Source of the DNA: Desulfobacteraceae bacterium 4572_130
Lineage (GTDB): Bacteria > Desulfobacterota > Desulfobacteria > Desulfobacterales > Desulfobacteraceae
Reading direction: 5' to 3'
DNA: 64,000 bases
Assembly: GCA_002084425.1 (NCBI GenBank)
Contig: NBLN01000011.1
Coordinates: forward strand, 62,001 to 126,000
This document shows positions 51,161-59,877 of the stretch, piece after piece (the stretch's first letter is position 1; each line of letters starts with the position of its first letter). The position numbers and the translations under genes were made by a program. Below the pieces are notes generated by a model that saw only the letters and a list, made by a program, of their open reading frames with translations, did not search any database and was not told where the DNA came from.

Positions 51161-52300
51161 ATGAAAAACATTAAACCGAACAAAGATTTATATGATGCAA
51201 ATCCGCTTTTTAAGCTTGAAATAGCAAAATACAGATTATCATTTTCCACAAAAGTACCTATTAGCATTAAAGGACTTGCACCTGTTTTAAGAAGCAGGTT
51301 TGGATTTATTCTTAAAAAAAGGTTTTGTCCTTTTCAAAATTATGAAAAAATTTCATGTAAAGCTTGCAAAAATGCTTTAACCTGCCTTTATATTATTCTT
51401 TTTTCTCCTAGCAAAGAATCAATTAAACCTGAATTTAAAGGGCAGGGCAGGTGTCATTTAAATCCTCCAAGACCTTATTGTTTAAATGTTATTTTTAAGA
51501 ATAACACTAATAAAATAATGCCCCCCAAAACTGTGCCCCAAGAAAATGAACCCCAAAAAACTAAACCAAAAGAAAATGCACAAATTGAACTTACTTTGTT
51601 TGGAAAAAAAGCAATTCAATATCAAAGACCTATGCTTGAATCTATTATTCATGCTTTAACATCAATTCATGTTTCAAAATTAAATCTTGTTGCAGACAAT
51701 AATATTGCACATAATAATATTAATGTTTTTTATCCTTTAACTCCATTTTTCTGGGAAACTATTGTGCCGGAAAAAAAAGATGATAAAATGCAGATAATTG
51801 TTAAAAATGATAAATATATTACAGATAATGTTTTATATAATACACTTGAACAATGGATTAATGCACTTCCTAAACCTGAAATTACTTATGACAATAATGG
51901 GGTTTCAATGCTTGAAATAGTATTTAAAACACCATTTCAACTTGCAAGAGCTGCTAGTAAATTTACATTTACTGCATTTATGCAGTCTATTATTTCAAGA
52001 ATTAGGGATTTAAAACGGATTTATCATATTGATAATGATATGGGAGATTTTTCTAAAAATTTTTATTCAAAAATAGAAAATATAACTATTTTTAAAAATT
52101 TAAAAAATATTGAGTTGATTAGATATTCCTATTCCCAGAAAAAAAATATTAAAATGGGAGGTCTTAAAGGAACCCTGATTTTAAAGGGAGATATTAAACC
52201 ATTTTTACCTTTAATAAAGGCGGGATTTCTTACAGGTGTTGGCAAAAAAACAGTGTATGGGCTTGGTCATTTTGATTTATATAATAAGCCTTTTGAATAA
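51161..52300 (+). CDS. cas6: Cas6 pre-crRNA endoribonuclease
   Basis: This is a 379-aa RAMP protein. N-terminal ferredoxin-like part: KLEIAKYRLSFSTKVPISIKGLAPVLRSRFGF, followed by the cysteine cluster FCPF, CKACKNALTC seen in this Cas6 subfamily. FQLARAASKFTFTAFMQSIISRI lies near residue 255, and the C-terminal glycine-rich loop is GFLTGVGKKTVYGLGHFDLY. A proline/lysine-rich insert (about 120-145) looks disordered. It would cut the repeat 8 nt from its 3' end to give the crRNA tag. It lies downstream of the arrays, apart from the cmr operon. Confidence 0.9.
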   Translation: MKNIKPNKDLYDANPLFKLEIAKYRLSFSTKVPISIKGLAPVLRSRFGFILKKRFCPFQNYEKISCKACKNALTCLYIILFSPSKESIKPEFKGQGRCHLNPPRPYCLNVIFKNNTNKIMPPKTVPQENEPQKTKPKENAQIELTLFGKKAIQYQRPMLESIIHALTSIHVSKLNLVADNNIAHNNINVFYPLTPFFWETIVPEKKDDKMQIIVKNDKYITDNVLYNTLEQWINALPKPEITYDNNGVSMLEIVFKTPFQLARAASKFTFTAFMQSIISRIRDLKRIYHIDNDMGDFSKNFYSKIENITIFKNLKNIELIRYSYSQKKNIKMGGLKGTLILKGDIKPFLPLIKAGFLTGVGKKTVYGLGHFDLYNKPFE

Positions 52301-52555
52301 TTGATGGTTTTATTTTTTCAGTTTTTCAATTTTTCAGTTTTTTAGGATGTTAGGATTATCTTTTTTTCATAAAACAAGCATAAAATATATGTAAATACTG
52401 ATTTTTTCTTTTGTTTAAATTTCAGGTTCAAAATATTACAATATATCTTCACTATAAAGTTTAAATAAAATCAAGCTTTGTGAAAAAGTCTTTATCTATA
52501 TTTGAAATTTTGTTTTTTATAAGTTTATCCAGTATATTAGATATATATTTAATTT
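52301..52555. other. AT-rich intergenic region, no gene seen
   Basis: This gap between cas6 and the tRNA terminator has short TTTTTCAGTTTTT-type direct repeats (about 52315-52342) and otherwise plain AT-rich DNA. A stretch near 52425 (TTCAGGTTCAAAATATTACA) loosely resembles DNA near 30355. No ORF is convincing. Confidence 0.4.
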
Positions 52556-52597
52556 AAAAAGCTGTAAAAGTCTATAAAGACTAGAACAGCTTTTTTT
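52556..52597 (-). terminator. Terminator of the tRNA-Thr gene
   Basis: A two-part stem: AAAAAGCTGT (52556-52565) pairs with ACAGCTTTTT (52586-52595), and AGTCT with AGACT inside. On the minus strand a T-run ends the hairpin. It lies 20 bp downstream of the tRNA. Confidence 0.8.
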
Positions 52598-52617
52598 ATA
52601 ATAATGCATGGTATTTG

Positions 52618-52693
52618 TGGAGCCGAAGAGCGGAATTGAACCGCTGGCTTGGTGATTACGAATCAGTTGCTCTACCAACTGAGTTACTTCGGC
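52618..52693 (-). tRNA. tRNA-Thr (anticodon CGU)
   Basis: The minus strand folds as a 76-nt tRNA: acceptor GCCGAAG/CTTCGGC, D arm around AGTTGGTA, anticodon loop TTCGTAA with anticodon CGT, T arm AGCGG-TTCAATT-CCGCT, discriminator T and encoded CCA. Departures are visible: the two upper pairs of the anticodon stem (27-43, 28-42) and one D-stem pair are mismatched. CGU reads ACG, a rare codon in this AT-rich genome, which may relax selection. Confidence 0.88.
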
Positions 52694-52755
52694 ATTTTAT
52701 AAACATTTTTATTATATTTATTTATAATAACATCCTTTAAAATCAAGAAAAAAAA

Positions 52756-55700
52756 ATGATTAAAAACCTTTGTAAGATTGTTAAGACACGAGATAAAAAT
52801 ATAAATATTACAGGAGTTTATGGTTCTGAAAAAGCATATGTTGCAGCAAAATTATTTTCTGAAATTAATTGTTCTCTTGTTATTGCTGTTGCAAGTTCAA
52901 AACATGCTTTAAAATTTAAACAAGAACTTGATTTTTTTTTATCAGAAAAAAATTCTTCAGTAATATATTTTCCAGGATACAATATCCTTCCATTTAAGTC
53001 TTTATCATATAATAGTGAAACTGCATCAAGAAGAATTTCTGCTTTATATAAAATAGCTTGTACTACTAAAAAATACATTATTATTACTTATATAGATACT
53101 TTATTACAAAAAATAATTCCAAAGCAAAAACTTGTTGATTCTGTTGAAGTTATAGTTAATGGAGATGAAATTGATAGAGACCTTTTAATATCAAAGCTTG
53201 ATTCACAAGGCTATAATAGAGTTTCTATTGTTGAAGAAACAGGAGATTATTCTGTTCGTGGTGGAATTTTAGATATATTTTCTCCTGAAAATAAAAATCC
53301 TGTTAGAATAGAAATGTTTGGAGATTTAATTGAATCTTTACGCTATTTTTCCCCTGTAACTCAAAGAGGTATTTCTGAAATTGAACAAACAGTTGTTATT
53401 CCAGCTAATGAAGTTGTTATTGAAAAAAAGAATCTTCCCAGTATTTTAACAAGGCTTAGACTTGCAGGGTCTGATTCTGAGCTTAATTCTGAAAAAATTC
53501 AGGAATATATTGAAAAAATTAAGGAACATGGCAGATTTGAAGGTATGGAAAGCATGTTGTCCATTGTATATCCTAAACTTGATTCTTTTTTTGATTATGC
53601 TTTAAAAGCTTTATTAATTATTGATGAACCTGGGGAACTTCAATTAAAAGCACAGGAATTTAAAAAAAGTGTTTTGGAAAATTATAAAAATGCAAAAAGT
53701 AAAAATAAACTTTGCGTGGATCCAGATTCAATATATCTTGACTGGAAAAATATAAAAGAATTTATAGATAAAACAAATCCTGTATTATTCAGGCATTTAA
53801 ATGTTCATAAAAAGAAAAAACATTGTAAATATATTGAATTAAATTCTGCTTTTAAAAGTAATGCAACTCTTTTAGCAGCCTTAAAAAATAAGGTAAGGGA
53901 ACAAAATTTTTTAAAGCCTTTTGCTGATTTTGTTTTTAAAAAACAAGAAGCAGATATGGCAGTAGTTATTGTATGCAATAGCGATGTTCAAGGTCAAAGG
54001 CTTATTTCTCTTCTTCGTCCCTATGGTATTGAACCTGAATATATTGAAACATTTAAGGAAATAACAAAAACCAGAGCTAAAGCTAGAATATTTTATACAA
54101 TGGGAAATCTTGTATCAGGTTTTTCTTTACCAGAAGAATTTTTTGTCATTGTAACTTATCAAGATATTTTTGGTATAAGAAAACAGAGTACAAGAAGAAG
54201 AAAAAGAGCAAAAACAAAGTTTATTACCCCGGAAGAGCTTAAAAAAAATGATATTGTTGTTCATTATGAACATGGTCTTGGAAAATATAAAGGTCTTTTT
54301 ACTATAACTGTTAATAGAATTTCAGGGGATTTTATTCTTATTTTATATAAAGATAATGATAAACTCTATCTTCCAGTTGACCGCATGGAGATGTTGGAAA
54401 AATATATAGGAATTGATGGTTATTCTCCTTTGCTTGATAAAATTGGTGGAAAGGTTTGGATAAAATCAAAAGCTAAAGCTAAAAAAGAAGCTGAAAAAAT
54501 TGCAGGGGAACTTTTAAATTTATATGCTGAAAGAAAAGTAAAAAATGGTTTTGCATTTAGTTGCTCTGATAGTTTTTTTAATGATTTTGAAATGTCATTT
54601 CCCTATGAAGAAACTCCTGATCAATTAAAAGCAATTGATGATGTTTTATTTGATATGGAAGATAAAACTCCAATGGACAGGCTTGTTTGTGGAGATGTTG
54701 GATATGGAAAAACAGAAGTTGCTATACGAGCTGCATTTAAATCTTTTAATGATGGAAAACAAACAGCAATTGTTGTACCCACAACTATTCTTGCAGAGCA
54801 GCATTTAAAAACATTTAAGGAAAGATTTAAGTCTTATTCAACAAAAATTGAAGCTATTTCACGGTTTAAAACAAAAAAAGAACAAACAGCAATATTAAAA
54901 AATCTTGTTCTAGGTAAAATTGATATTATTATTGGCACTCATAGATTACTTCAAAAAGATATAAATTTTAAATCCCTTGGACTTCTTGTGATTGATGAAG
55001 AACAACGCTTTGGTGTAAAAGACAAAGAAGCTTTAAGAAAAAAAAGAAGTATGATTGATGTTCTTTCCCTTACAGCAACTCCCATACCGCGAAGTCTGCA
55101 TATGTCACTTATTGGAATAAGAGATATAAGTATAATTTCTACACCACCAAAGGATCGTCAGGCAATTATTTCCTATGTTTCAGAATATGATGATTTAATT
55201 GCAGCAGAGGCAATTAGAAAAGAACTTGCAAGGGGAGGGCAGATATTTTTTGTTCATAATAATATTAAAACTATTTTTAAAATAGCAGAAAATCTTCAAA
55301 AACTTGTTCCTGAAATAAGACTGGGAGTTGCTCATGGCAGGCTGTCGCCTGCAAATCTTGAAAAAATAATGTTTCAGTTTATCAATAAAGACATTGATCT
55401 TTTGGTATGTACTACAATTGTAGAAGCAGGTCTTGATATTCCATCTGTTAATACAATGATAATAAACAGGGTAGACAGGCTTGGGCTTTCCCAGATATAC
55501 CAGTTAAGAGGCAGGATTGGCAGAGGTGATGAACAAGCTTATGCCTATCTTTTTGTTCCAGAGGAAGTAAAACTTACTAGAAATGCTAAAAAACGCCTTG
55601 CAGCACTTATGGAGCATAAAGATTTGGGATCTGGATTTCAAATTGCCATGAAAGATCTTCAAATTAGAGGTGCAGGCTCTGCCCTTGGAGTGTCTCAGTC

Positions 55701-56247
55701 CGGTCATATTGCAACTGTAGGTTATGATATGTTTTTAAAACTTTTGGATGAAGCTGTATCTGACTTTAAGGGCAAACCATGTGTCAAGTCCCTTGAACCT
55801 GAAATAAATGTAGCAATGTCATCTTATATTTCAGATGATTATATTCAATCAATTGAACAACGACTTACTATATATCGCAGACTTTCTCAAATGATAGAAC
55901 TTTCTCAGGTTACAGCAATGCAAAAAGAACTTATTGACAGGTTTGGAAAACTTCCTGGTGAAGCAGGTAATATGCTTTTAAAAATTATGTTTAGAATATT
56001 ATCTGTTAAAGCTGGGATTAAAAAACTTGATCTTTCAGATAATTCTTTAAGTCTGGTGTTTTCACCTGTTCATCAAAAACGTTTTTTTTGTTTTGATAAA
56101 AGTTTTCCTGTTCCTTTAAAAAATTATGAGTTTACAGCAGAAAATATTATTAAATTCTTTTTTAAAGAAAAAACAAAAAATATTTCCCAATCCCTTGTAA
56201 ATACTAAAAAAATATTGAAACATATAGCCTGTTATGTTAATCCATAA
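52756..56247 (+). CDS. mfd: Transcription-repair coupling factor Mfd
   Basis: This 1163-aa protein has the full Mfd layout: a UvrB-homology region at the N-terminus (YGSEKAYVAAKL, PGYNILPFKSLSYNSE, GDYSVRGGILDIFS) and an RNA-polymerase-interacting domain (DIVVHYEHGLGKYKGLF, LYLPVDRMEML). The RecG-like translocase follows, with GDVGYGKTEVAIRA (Walker A, about residue 650), VIDEEQRFGVKDKE, TATPIPRSLHMSL and GRIGRGDEQAYAYL. The C-terminal D7-like domain closes it. Mfd displaces stalled RNA polymerase and recruits UvrA. Length matches the family. Confidence 0.96.
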   Translation: MIKNLCKIVKTRDKNINITGVYGSEKAYVAAKLFSEINCSLVIAVASSKHALKFKQELDFFLSEKNSSVIYFPGYNILPFKSLSYNSETASRRISALYKIACTTKKYIIITYIDTLLQKIIPKQKLVDSVEVIVNGDEIDRDLLISKLDSQGYNRVSIVEETGDYSVRGGILDIFSPENKNPVRIEMFGDLIESLRYFSPVTQRGISEIEQTVVIPANEVVIEKKNLPSILTRLRLAGSDSELNSEKIQEYIEKIKEHGRFEGMESMLSIVYPKLDSFFDYALKALLIIDEPGELQLKAQEFKKSVLENYKNAKSKNKLCVDPDSIYLDWKNIKEFIDKTNPVLFRHLNVHKKKKHCKYIELNSAFKSNATLLAALKNKVREQNFLKPFADFVFKKQEADMAVVIVCNSDVQGQRLISLLRPYGIEPEYIETFKEITKTRAKARIFYTMGNLVSGFSLPEEFFVIVTYQDIFGIRKQSTRRRKRAKTKFITPEELKKNDIVVHYEHGLGKYKGLFTITVNRISGDFILILYKDNDKLYLPVDRMEMLEKYIGIDGYSPLLDKIGGKVWIKSKAKAKKEAEKIAGELLNLYAERKVKNGFAFSCSDSFFNDFEMSFPYEETPDQLKAIDDVLFDMEDKTPMDRLVCGDVGYGKTEVAIRAAFKSFNDGKQTAIVVPTTILAEQHLKTFKERFKSYSTKIEAISRFKTKKEQTAILKNLVLGKIDIIIGTHRLLQKDINFKSLGLLVIDEEQRFGVKDKEALRKKRSMIDVLSLTATPIPRSLHMSLIGIRDISIISTPPKDRQAIISYVSEYDDLIAAEAIRKELARGGQIFFVHNNIKTIFKIAENLQKLVPEIRLGVAHGRLSPANLEKIMFQFINKDIDLLVCTTIVEAGLDIPSVNTMIINRVDRLGLSQIYQLRGRIGRGDEQAYAYLFVPEEVKLTRNAKKRLAALMEHKDLGSGFQIAMKDLQIRGAGSALGVSQSGHIATVGYDMFLKLLDEAVSDFKGKPCVKSLEPEINVAMSSYISDDYIQSIEQRLTIYRRLSQMIELSQVTAMQKELIDRFGKLPGEAGNMLLKIMFRILSVKAGIKKLDLSDNSLSLVFSPVHQKRFFCFDKSFPVPLKNYEFTAENIIKFFFKEKTKNISQSLVNTKKILKHIACYVNP

Positions 56248-56290
56248 AGGTTAATATATCTTTAGTTATCTAGAAATTTTATAAGAAATA

Positions 56291-56480
56291 ATGTATATAA
56301 AAAATATTAAATTTACTGAGTATTTTGAAAAAGAAATTTTAAGAAAAAGGTCATATATTAAAAAAAATACTGTGTACTAGTTTTATTAGAACCACTTAAA
56401 TTTGAAAAACAAGAAAATAATCAATATCAATTTTAAGGAAAAATAAAAGAATATCAAAATAAATCCATGTATATAACTTT
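56291..56480 (+). pseudogene. Decayed small ORF of a DUF4258-like or related toxin-like family
   Basis: From ATG 56291 the text reads FTEYFEKEILRKRSYIKKN, then a stop. After a shift of frame it continues as LLEPLKFEKQENNQYQF, a TAA where Trp is expected, then GKIKEYQNK. The pattern resembles small proteins I recall from repeat-rich genomes (YFExEVLRKRPYxKxEWC, NPLKxExQxxxxxxFWGKI). The frameshift and nonsense indicate a dead gene. The 3' end fades into the next gene's upstream region. The family name is uncertain. Confidence 0.45.
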
Positions 56481-56525
56481 TTTATTTTGTTTTATAATAA
56501 CCCCATTATTTTTTACAGGTGCAAT

Positions 56526-57227
56526 TTGAAATTTTTCTATAAAACAACTCTAATAGCAATTATTTTTGTATTTATAATATTTGCATATTTATTTTTTTCA
56601 GAGATAAGAGAATCTAGGGAAAACATTGATATTCCTAGGGAATATCTGCTTAAATCTGGAAATGTAATAATAACAGTTGATGAATTTGAGAAAGCACTTG
56701 AACTTAAAAAATCTGCTTATCATTCTACTTTAAAAGACAATCCAAATGAATATAATATGTTTGTTATAGAACTTGTAAATCAATTATCTGAAGAACTGTC
56801 CCTAAGAAATTATGCTGATAAAAAATCTATTTTAATATCTAAAAAAGATTTTCAGGAAGCTGAAATAAATTTTAAAAAAGATTATCCTGAAGATTCATTT
56901 AAAAAAATGCTCATTAAAAATGGAATTACATATTCATTCTGGAAAAAACAATTTATTATAAAACTTCTTATTAATCGTTTAATAAAAGAAGAGATCCAAA
57001 AAAAAATCCAGATAACTCCCCATGAAATAACTATATATTATGATCAATATAAAAATGAAAAAAAAGGGAGAAAGAAAGAAAAGATAAATGAAAAGGAGCT
57101 TATAGCACATCTTCGTAGAGAAAAAACTGAAAAAAAATATTTGTTATGGATTAAAGATATTATAGAAAACAATCCTGTTAAGATTAATCAAAATAAACTT
57201 TTAAATTTTTTTATAAAACTGCCTTAA
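56526..57227 (+). CDS. SurA N-domain-like periplasmic chaperone (no PPIase domain)
   Basis: This protein of about 233 aa has an N-terminal membrane anchor or signal sequence (TTLIAIIFVFIIFAYLFF). It continues with VIITVDEFEKALELKK, LVNQLSEELSLRNYADKK and ITYSFWKKQFIIKLLINRLIKEEI, the helical pattern of SurA/PrsA N-terminal chaperone domains. No parvulin domain follows. It directly precedes a SurA-type isomerase gene, suggesting a shared role in outer-membrane protein folding. TTG 56526 with AGGTG upstream was chosen. The last codons and the stop lie in a dispersed repeat copy. Confidence 0.65.
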   Translation: MKFFYKTTLIAIIFVFIIFAYLFFSEIRESRENIDIPREYLLKSGNVIITVDEFEKALELKKSAYHSTLKDNPNEYNMFVIELVNQLSEELSLRNYADKKSILISKKDFQEAEINFKKDYPEDSFKKMLIKNGITYSFWKKQFIIKLLINRLIKEEIQKKIQITPHEITIYYDQYKNEKKGRKKEKINEKELIAHLRREKTEKKYLLWIKDIIENNPVKINQNKLLNFFIKLP

Positions 57228-57320
57228 GGCAAAATGCAGATATCTGGTTTTTAATTCCTGGTTTGCCTTACAATAAAACATAAAAGAATATAATATTAAG
57301 TAGTTATTCTTTCATATAAA
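57219..57320 (-). repeat. Dispersed ~90-bp repeat family, copy 5 (inverted)
   Basis: The reverse orientation of the family seen in the dcw cluster: CTGCCTTAAGGCA end hairpin, GGTTTTTAATTCCTGGTTTG, AATAAAACATAAAAGAATAT, and TTCATATAAA at the far end. Its first bases supply the final Leu-Pro-stop of the upstream gene. Confidence 0.7.
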
Positions 57321-57363
57321 TAATCAGGTAAAAACTTAAATTATAGAGAAAAAGGAATAATAA

Positions 57364-58341
57364 GTGAGTATTATGAAAAGCAAAACAATTTTAATAGTAT
57401 TTCTAGTTTTTTGTTTTGTCCCTCAAATTTCATATGGCGAAGTTGTGGATAGAATTATAGCTATTGTAAATAATGATGTTATAACTTCTATAGAGCTTAA
57501 CAAAGTTATTGTTCCATATATAAAAAAAATTAATTCTTTAGGATATTCTGGTGAAAAAAAAGAACAAGCTCTTCTTAAAATAAAAAAAGATATGCTTAAT
57601 AGATTAATTGATAGAAAACTTACTGATCAAGAAATTGCAAGGTTGTCTTTAAAAATTTCAGATGAAGAACTTAATAATGCCATTGAAAGATTGAAAAAAT
57701 CCAAGTTTATGTCCCAGGAAGATATAGAAAAAATATTAAAAAAAGAAGGTATAAGTTTTAAAGACTATCGTGAAAGAATTCGAAAAAATCTTTTAAGACC
57801 CAAACTAGTAAATTTTAGTGTGAAATCTAGAGTGGTAATAACTGATAAAGACATAGAAAAATATTATAATAATCATAAAGAAGAATTTGCCGGTATAAAT
57901 GAATATCATGTTTTTAATATATTTTTTGCTGTGCCTCCTTATGCTTCAGATGCATTAAAAGCAGAAAAATTAAATAAGATTAACCAGATAATAAAAATGC
58001 TGGAAAATGGTGAAGATTTTAAAATACTAGCACAGAATTTTTCAGAATCTAAAAATGCATTTGAGGGCGGAAATCTAGGGATTTTAAGATTAGAAACTCT
58101 TGATATAAATGTTAGAAAAGCAATATCACAACTTAATAAAGGTGAATATACTGGTGCAATAATGACAGATCAAGGATATCAGATTTTCTATCTTGAGAAT
58201 ATTCATAAAATAAAAGGGAAAAGCCTTGAGCAGGTTTCAGAGGAAATATCAAAAAAACTCTATAATGAAATACTGGAAGAAAAATTCGATTCATGGCTAG
58301 ATTTACTGCGAAAAAAATCATATATTAAAATTATGCTTTAA
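57364..58341 (+). CDS. surA: SurA-like periplasmic peptidyl-prolyl isomerase
   Basis: This is a 325-aa protein. A signal peptide (about residues 5-27, ending SYG-EVVD) is followed by the SurA opening VVDRIIAIVNNDVITSIEL. A helical chaperone domain and one parvulin domain from about residue 175 follow (YHVFNIFFAVPP, NGEDFKILAQNFSES, GGNLGILRLETLD, GYQIFYLENI). SurA escorts outer-membrane proteins through the periplasm. One parvulin domain instead of two matches many deltaproteobacterial homologues. GTG 57364 has AAAGGA upstream; ATG 57373 is possible. Confidence 0.85.
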   Translation: MSIMKSKTILIVFLVFCFVPQISYGEVVDRIIAIVNNDVITSIELNKVIVPYIKKINSLGYSGEKKEQALLKIKKDMLNRLIDRKLTDQEIARLSLKISDEELNNAIERLKKSKFMSQEDIEKILKKEGISFKDYRERIRKNLLRPKLVNFSVKSRVVITDKDIEKYYNNHKEEFAGINEYHVFNIFFAVPPYASDALKAEKLNKINQIIKMLENGEDFKILAQNFSESKNAFEGGNLGILRLETLDINVRKAISQLNKGEYTGAIMTDQGYQIFYLENIHKIKGKSLEQVSEEISKKLYNEILEEKFDSWLDLLRKKSYIKIML

Positions 58342-58380
58342 TTATGTTATAAAAACAAATTTGTTAAAAAAGGAAGTTTA

Positions 58381-59745
58381 ATGCACAAGGATCGTACTGA
58401 AGTACTTGTTGAAAGTATTAAAAGATTTCTAAGACGCGGAGCAAATAAATATTTGCAAAATATTGTTAAAAAAGCTCATGCAGCTGATTTATCAATTGTA
58501 TTTCGTGAGATTTCTTTAGATAACAGATGCAAACTTTTTAATTTAATTGATGATTTAGAAAAAAAAGTTGTTCTTTTTTCAGAGCTTGATGAAACTACAT
58601 TTATTGAATTTATTAAATTACTTGAATTAAAAGATGTTGTTGAAGTTTTTGGTAAAATGCCTGCTGATGATGCAGCAGAACTTCTTAATTGTCTTGATGA
58701 AGATTATTCTACTCAGATTTTAGAAAATATGAAAAAAGAAGACTCACAAGAAGTTGAGCATCTTATGAGTTATATTGAAGATACTGCAGGAAGTATTATG
58801 GTACCTGATTTTATTGCTCTAAAAGAAGATATGCAGGCACAACAGGTTATTGAAGCTCTTCAAAATGAATACCTTGATGTGGAAATGCCATTTTATATAT
58901 ATGTAATTAATGAATATGGAAAACTTGTTGGGGTAATATCATTAAGGCAGCTTGTTGTTGTGCAGTCAAAAATGCCATTAAAAGAGTTTATGGCAACAGA
59001 TATAATATCAGTAAATACATATACTGATCAGGAAAATGTTGCAAAACTTGTTTCAAGATATGATTATCTTGCTATTCCTGTGGTAGATGATGACAATTGT
59101 ATTGTGGGTATTGTTACTGTAGATGATGTAATAGATATTATTAGTGATGTTGCAACGGAAGATATGTTAAAAATGGCAGGTGTGGGAGAAGATTATATTG
59201 AAACTCAAACAGTTTTGCGTGGAACCAAAATACGCCTTCCATGGCTTTTTACAAGTTTTCTTGGAGGAGTTGCAGCTTTTTTTATAATAGGCGGGTTTCA
59301 GGAAAGTCTTGCAAAATTTACATGTTTAGCAGCATTTATACCTGTTATTATGGGTATGGGAGGAAACATTGGTATTCAGTCTTCCACAATTGTTGTACGC
59401 GGTATTGCCACAGGCAAAATAAATATAAGAGATCTCTGGTCCGTTGTTTTTAAAGAGCTTTTAATTGGTATGATACTTGGGGTTATATATGGAGTTTTTA
59501 TTGGTATTGTTGCTAAATTAAGATTTTTTTCTGAACCATTTTCCCTGGCACTTTCATTTTCTGTTGGACTTGCAGTAATATCTTCCATGTCTGTTGCAGC
59601 ACTGGTAGGAGCACTTACTCCCATGCTTTTTAAAAAAATGAATATTGATCCTGCTGTTGCAACAGGTCCATTTGTTACCACATCTGTAGATATTGTAAGT
59701 GTTTACTGCTATTTTTTAATAGCAAAACTTCTTATTGGGCTTTAA
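58381..59745 (+). CDS. mgtE: Magnesium transporter MgtE
   Basis: This 454-aa protein has the MgtE layout: an N-terminal superhelical domain (MPADDAAELLNCLDEDYSTQIL), a pair of CBS domains (about residues 135-260, ending DDVIDIISDVATEDMLKM), a connecting helix and five membrane segments. PVIMGMGGNIGIQSSTIVVRGIATG lies in the channel, and the DPAVATGPFVTTSVDIVSV motif carries the Mg2+-site Asp. CBS and N domains close the channel when internal Mg2+ is high. AAGGAAG precedes the ATG. Confidence 0.95.
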   Translation: MHKDRTEVLVESIKRFLRRGANKYLQNIVKKAHAADLSIVFREISLDNRCKLFNLIDDLEKKVVLFSELDETTFIEFIKLLELKDVVEVFGKMPADDAAELLNCLDEDYSTQILENMKKEDSQEVEHLMSYIEDTAGSIMVPDFIALKEDMQAQQVIEALQNEYLDVEMPFYIYVINEYGKLVGVISLRQLVVVQSKMPLKEFMATDIISVNTYTDQENVAKLVSRYDYLAIPVVDDDNCIVGIVTVDDVIDIISDVATEDMLKMAGVGEDYIETQTVLRGTKIRLPWLFTSFLGGVAAFFIIGGFQESLAKFTCLAAFIPVIMGMGGNIGIQSSTIVVRGIATGKINIRDLWSVVFKELLIGMILGVIYGVFIGIVAKLRFFSEPFSLALSFSVGLAVISSMSVAALVGALTPMLFKKMNIDPAVATGPFVTTSVDIVSVYCYFLIAKLLIGL

Positions 59746-59877
59746 TTTTATACACACACACCCTGCAATTTATTTTTTCAAAGCTTTAAAATTCAACAAT
59801 TTTTAGTTCTGCTTTAAATTTTAGATTGTGTTCTAATAAAGCCTTGAAATCTAAGTTCCTTTGTTAAGGTAAAATAA

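Noticed and set aside
38842-52300. A SAM-AMP phosphodiesterase (NrN), SAM-AMP lyase, CARF nuclease or reverse transcriptase within the CRISPR island
   Set aside because: All ORFs between these points were considered; none shows DHH/DHHA1, CARF, HEPN, SAM-lyase or RT motifs.
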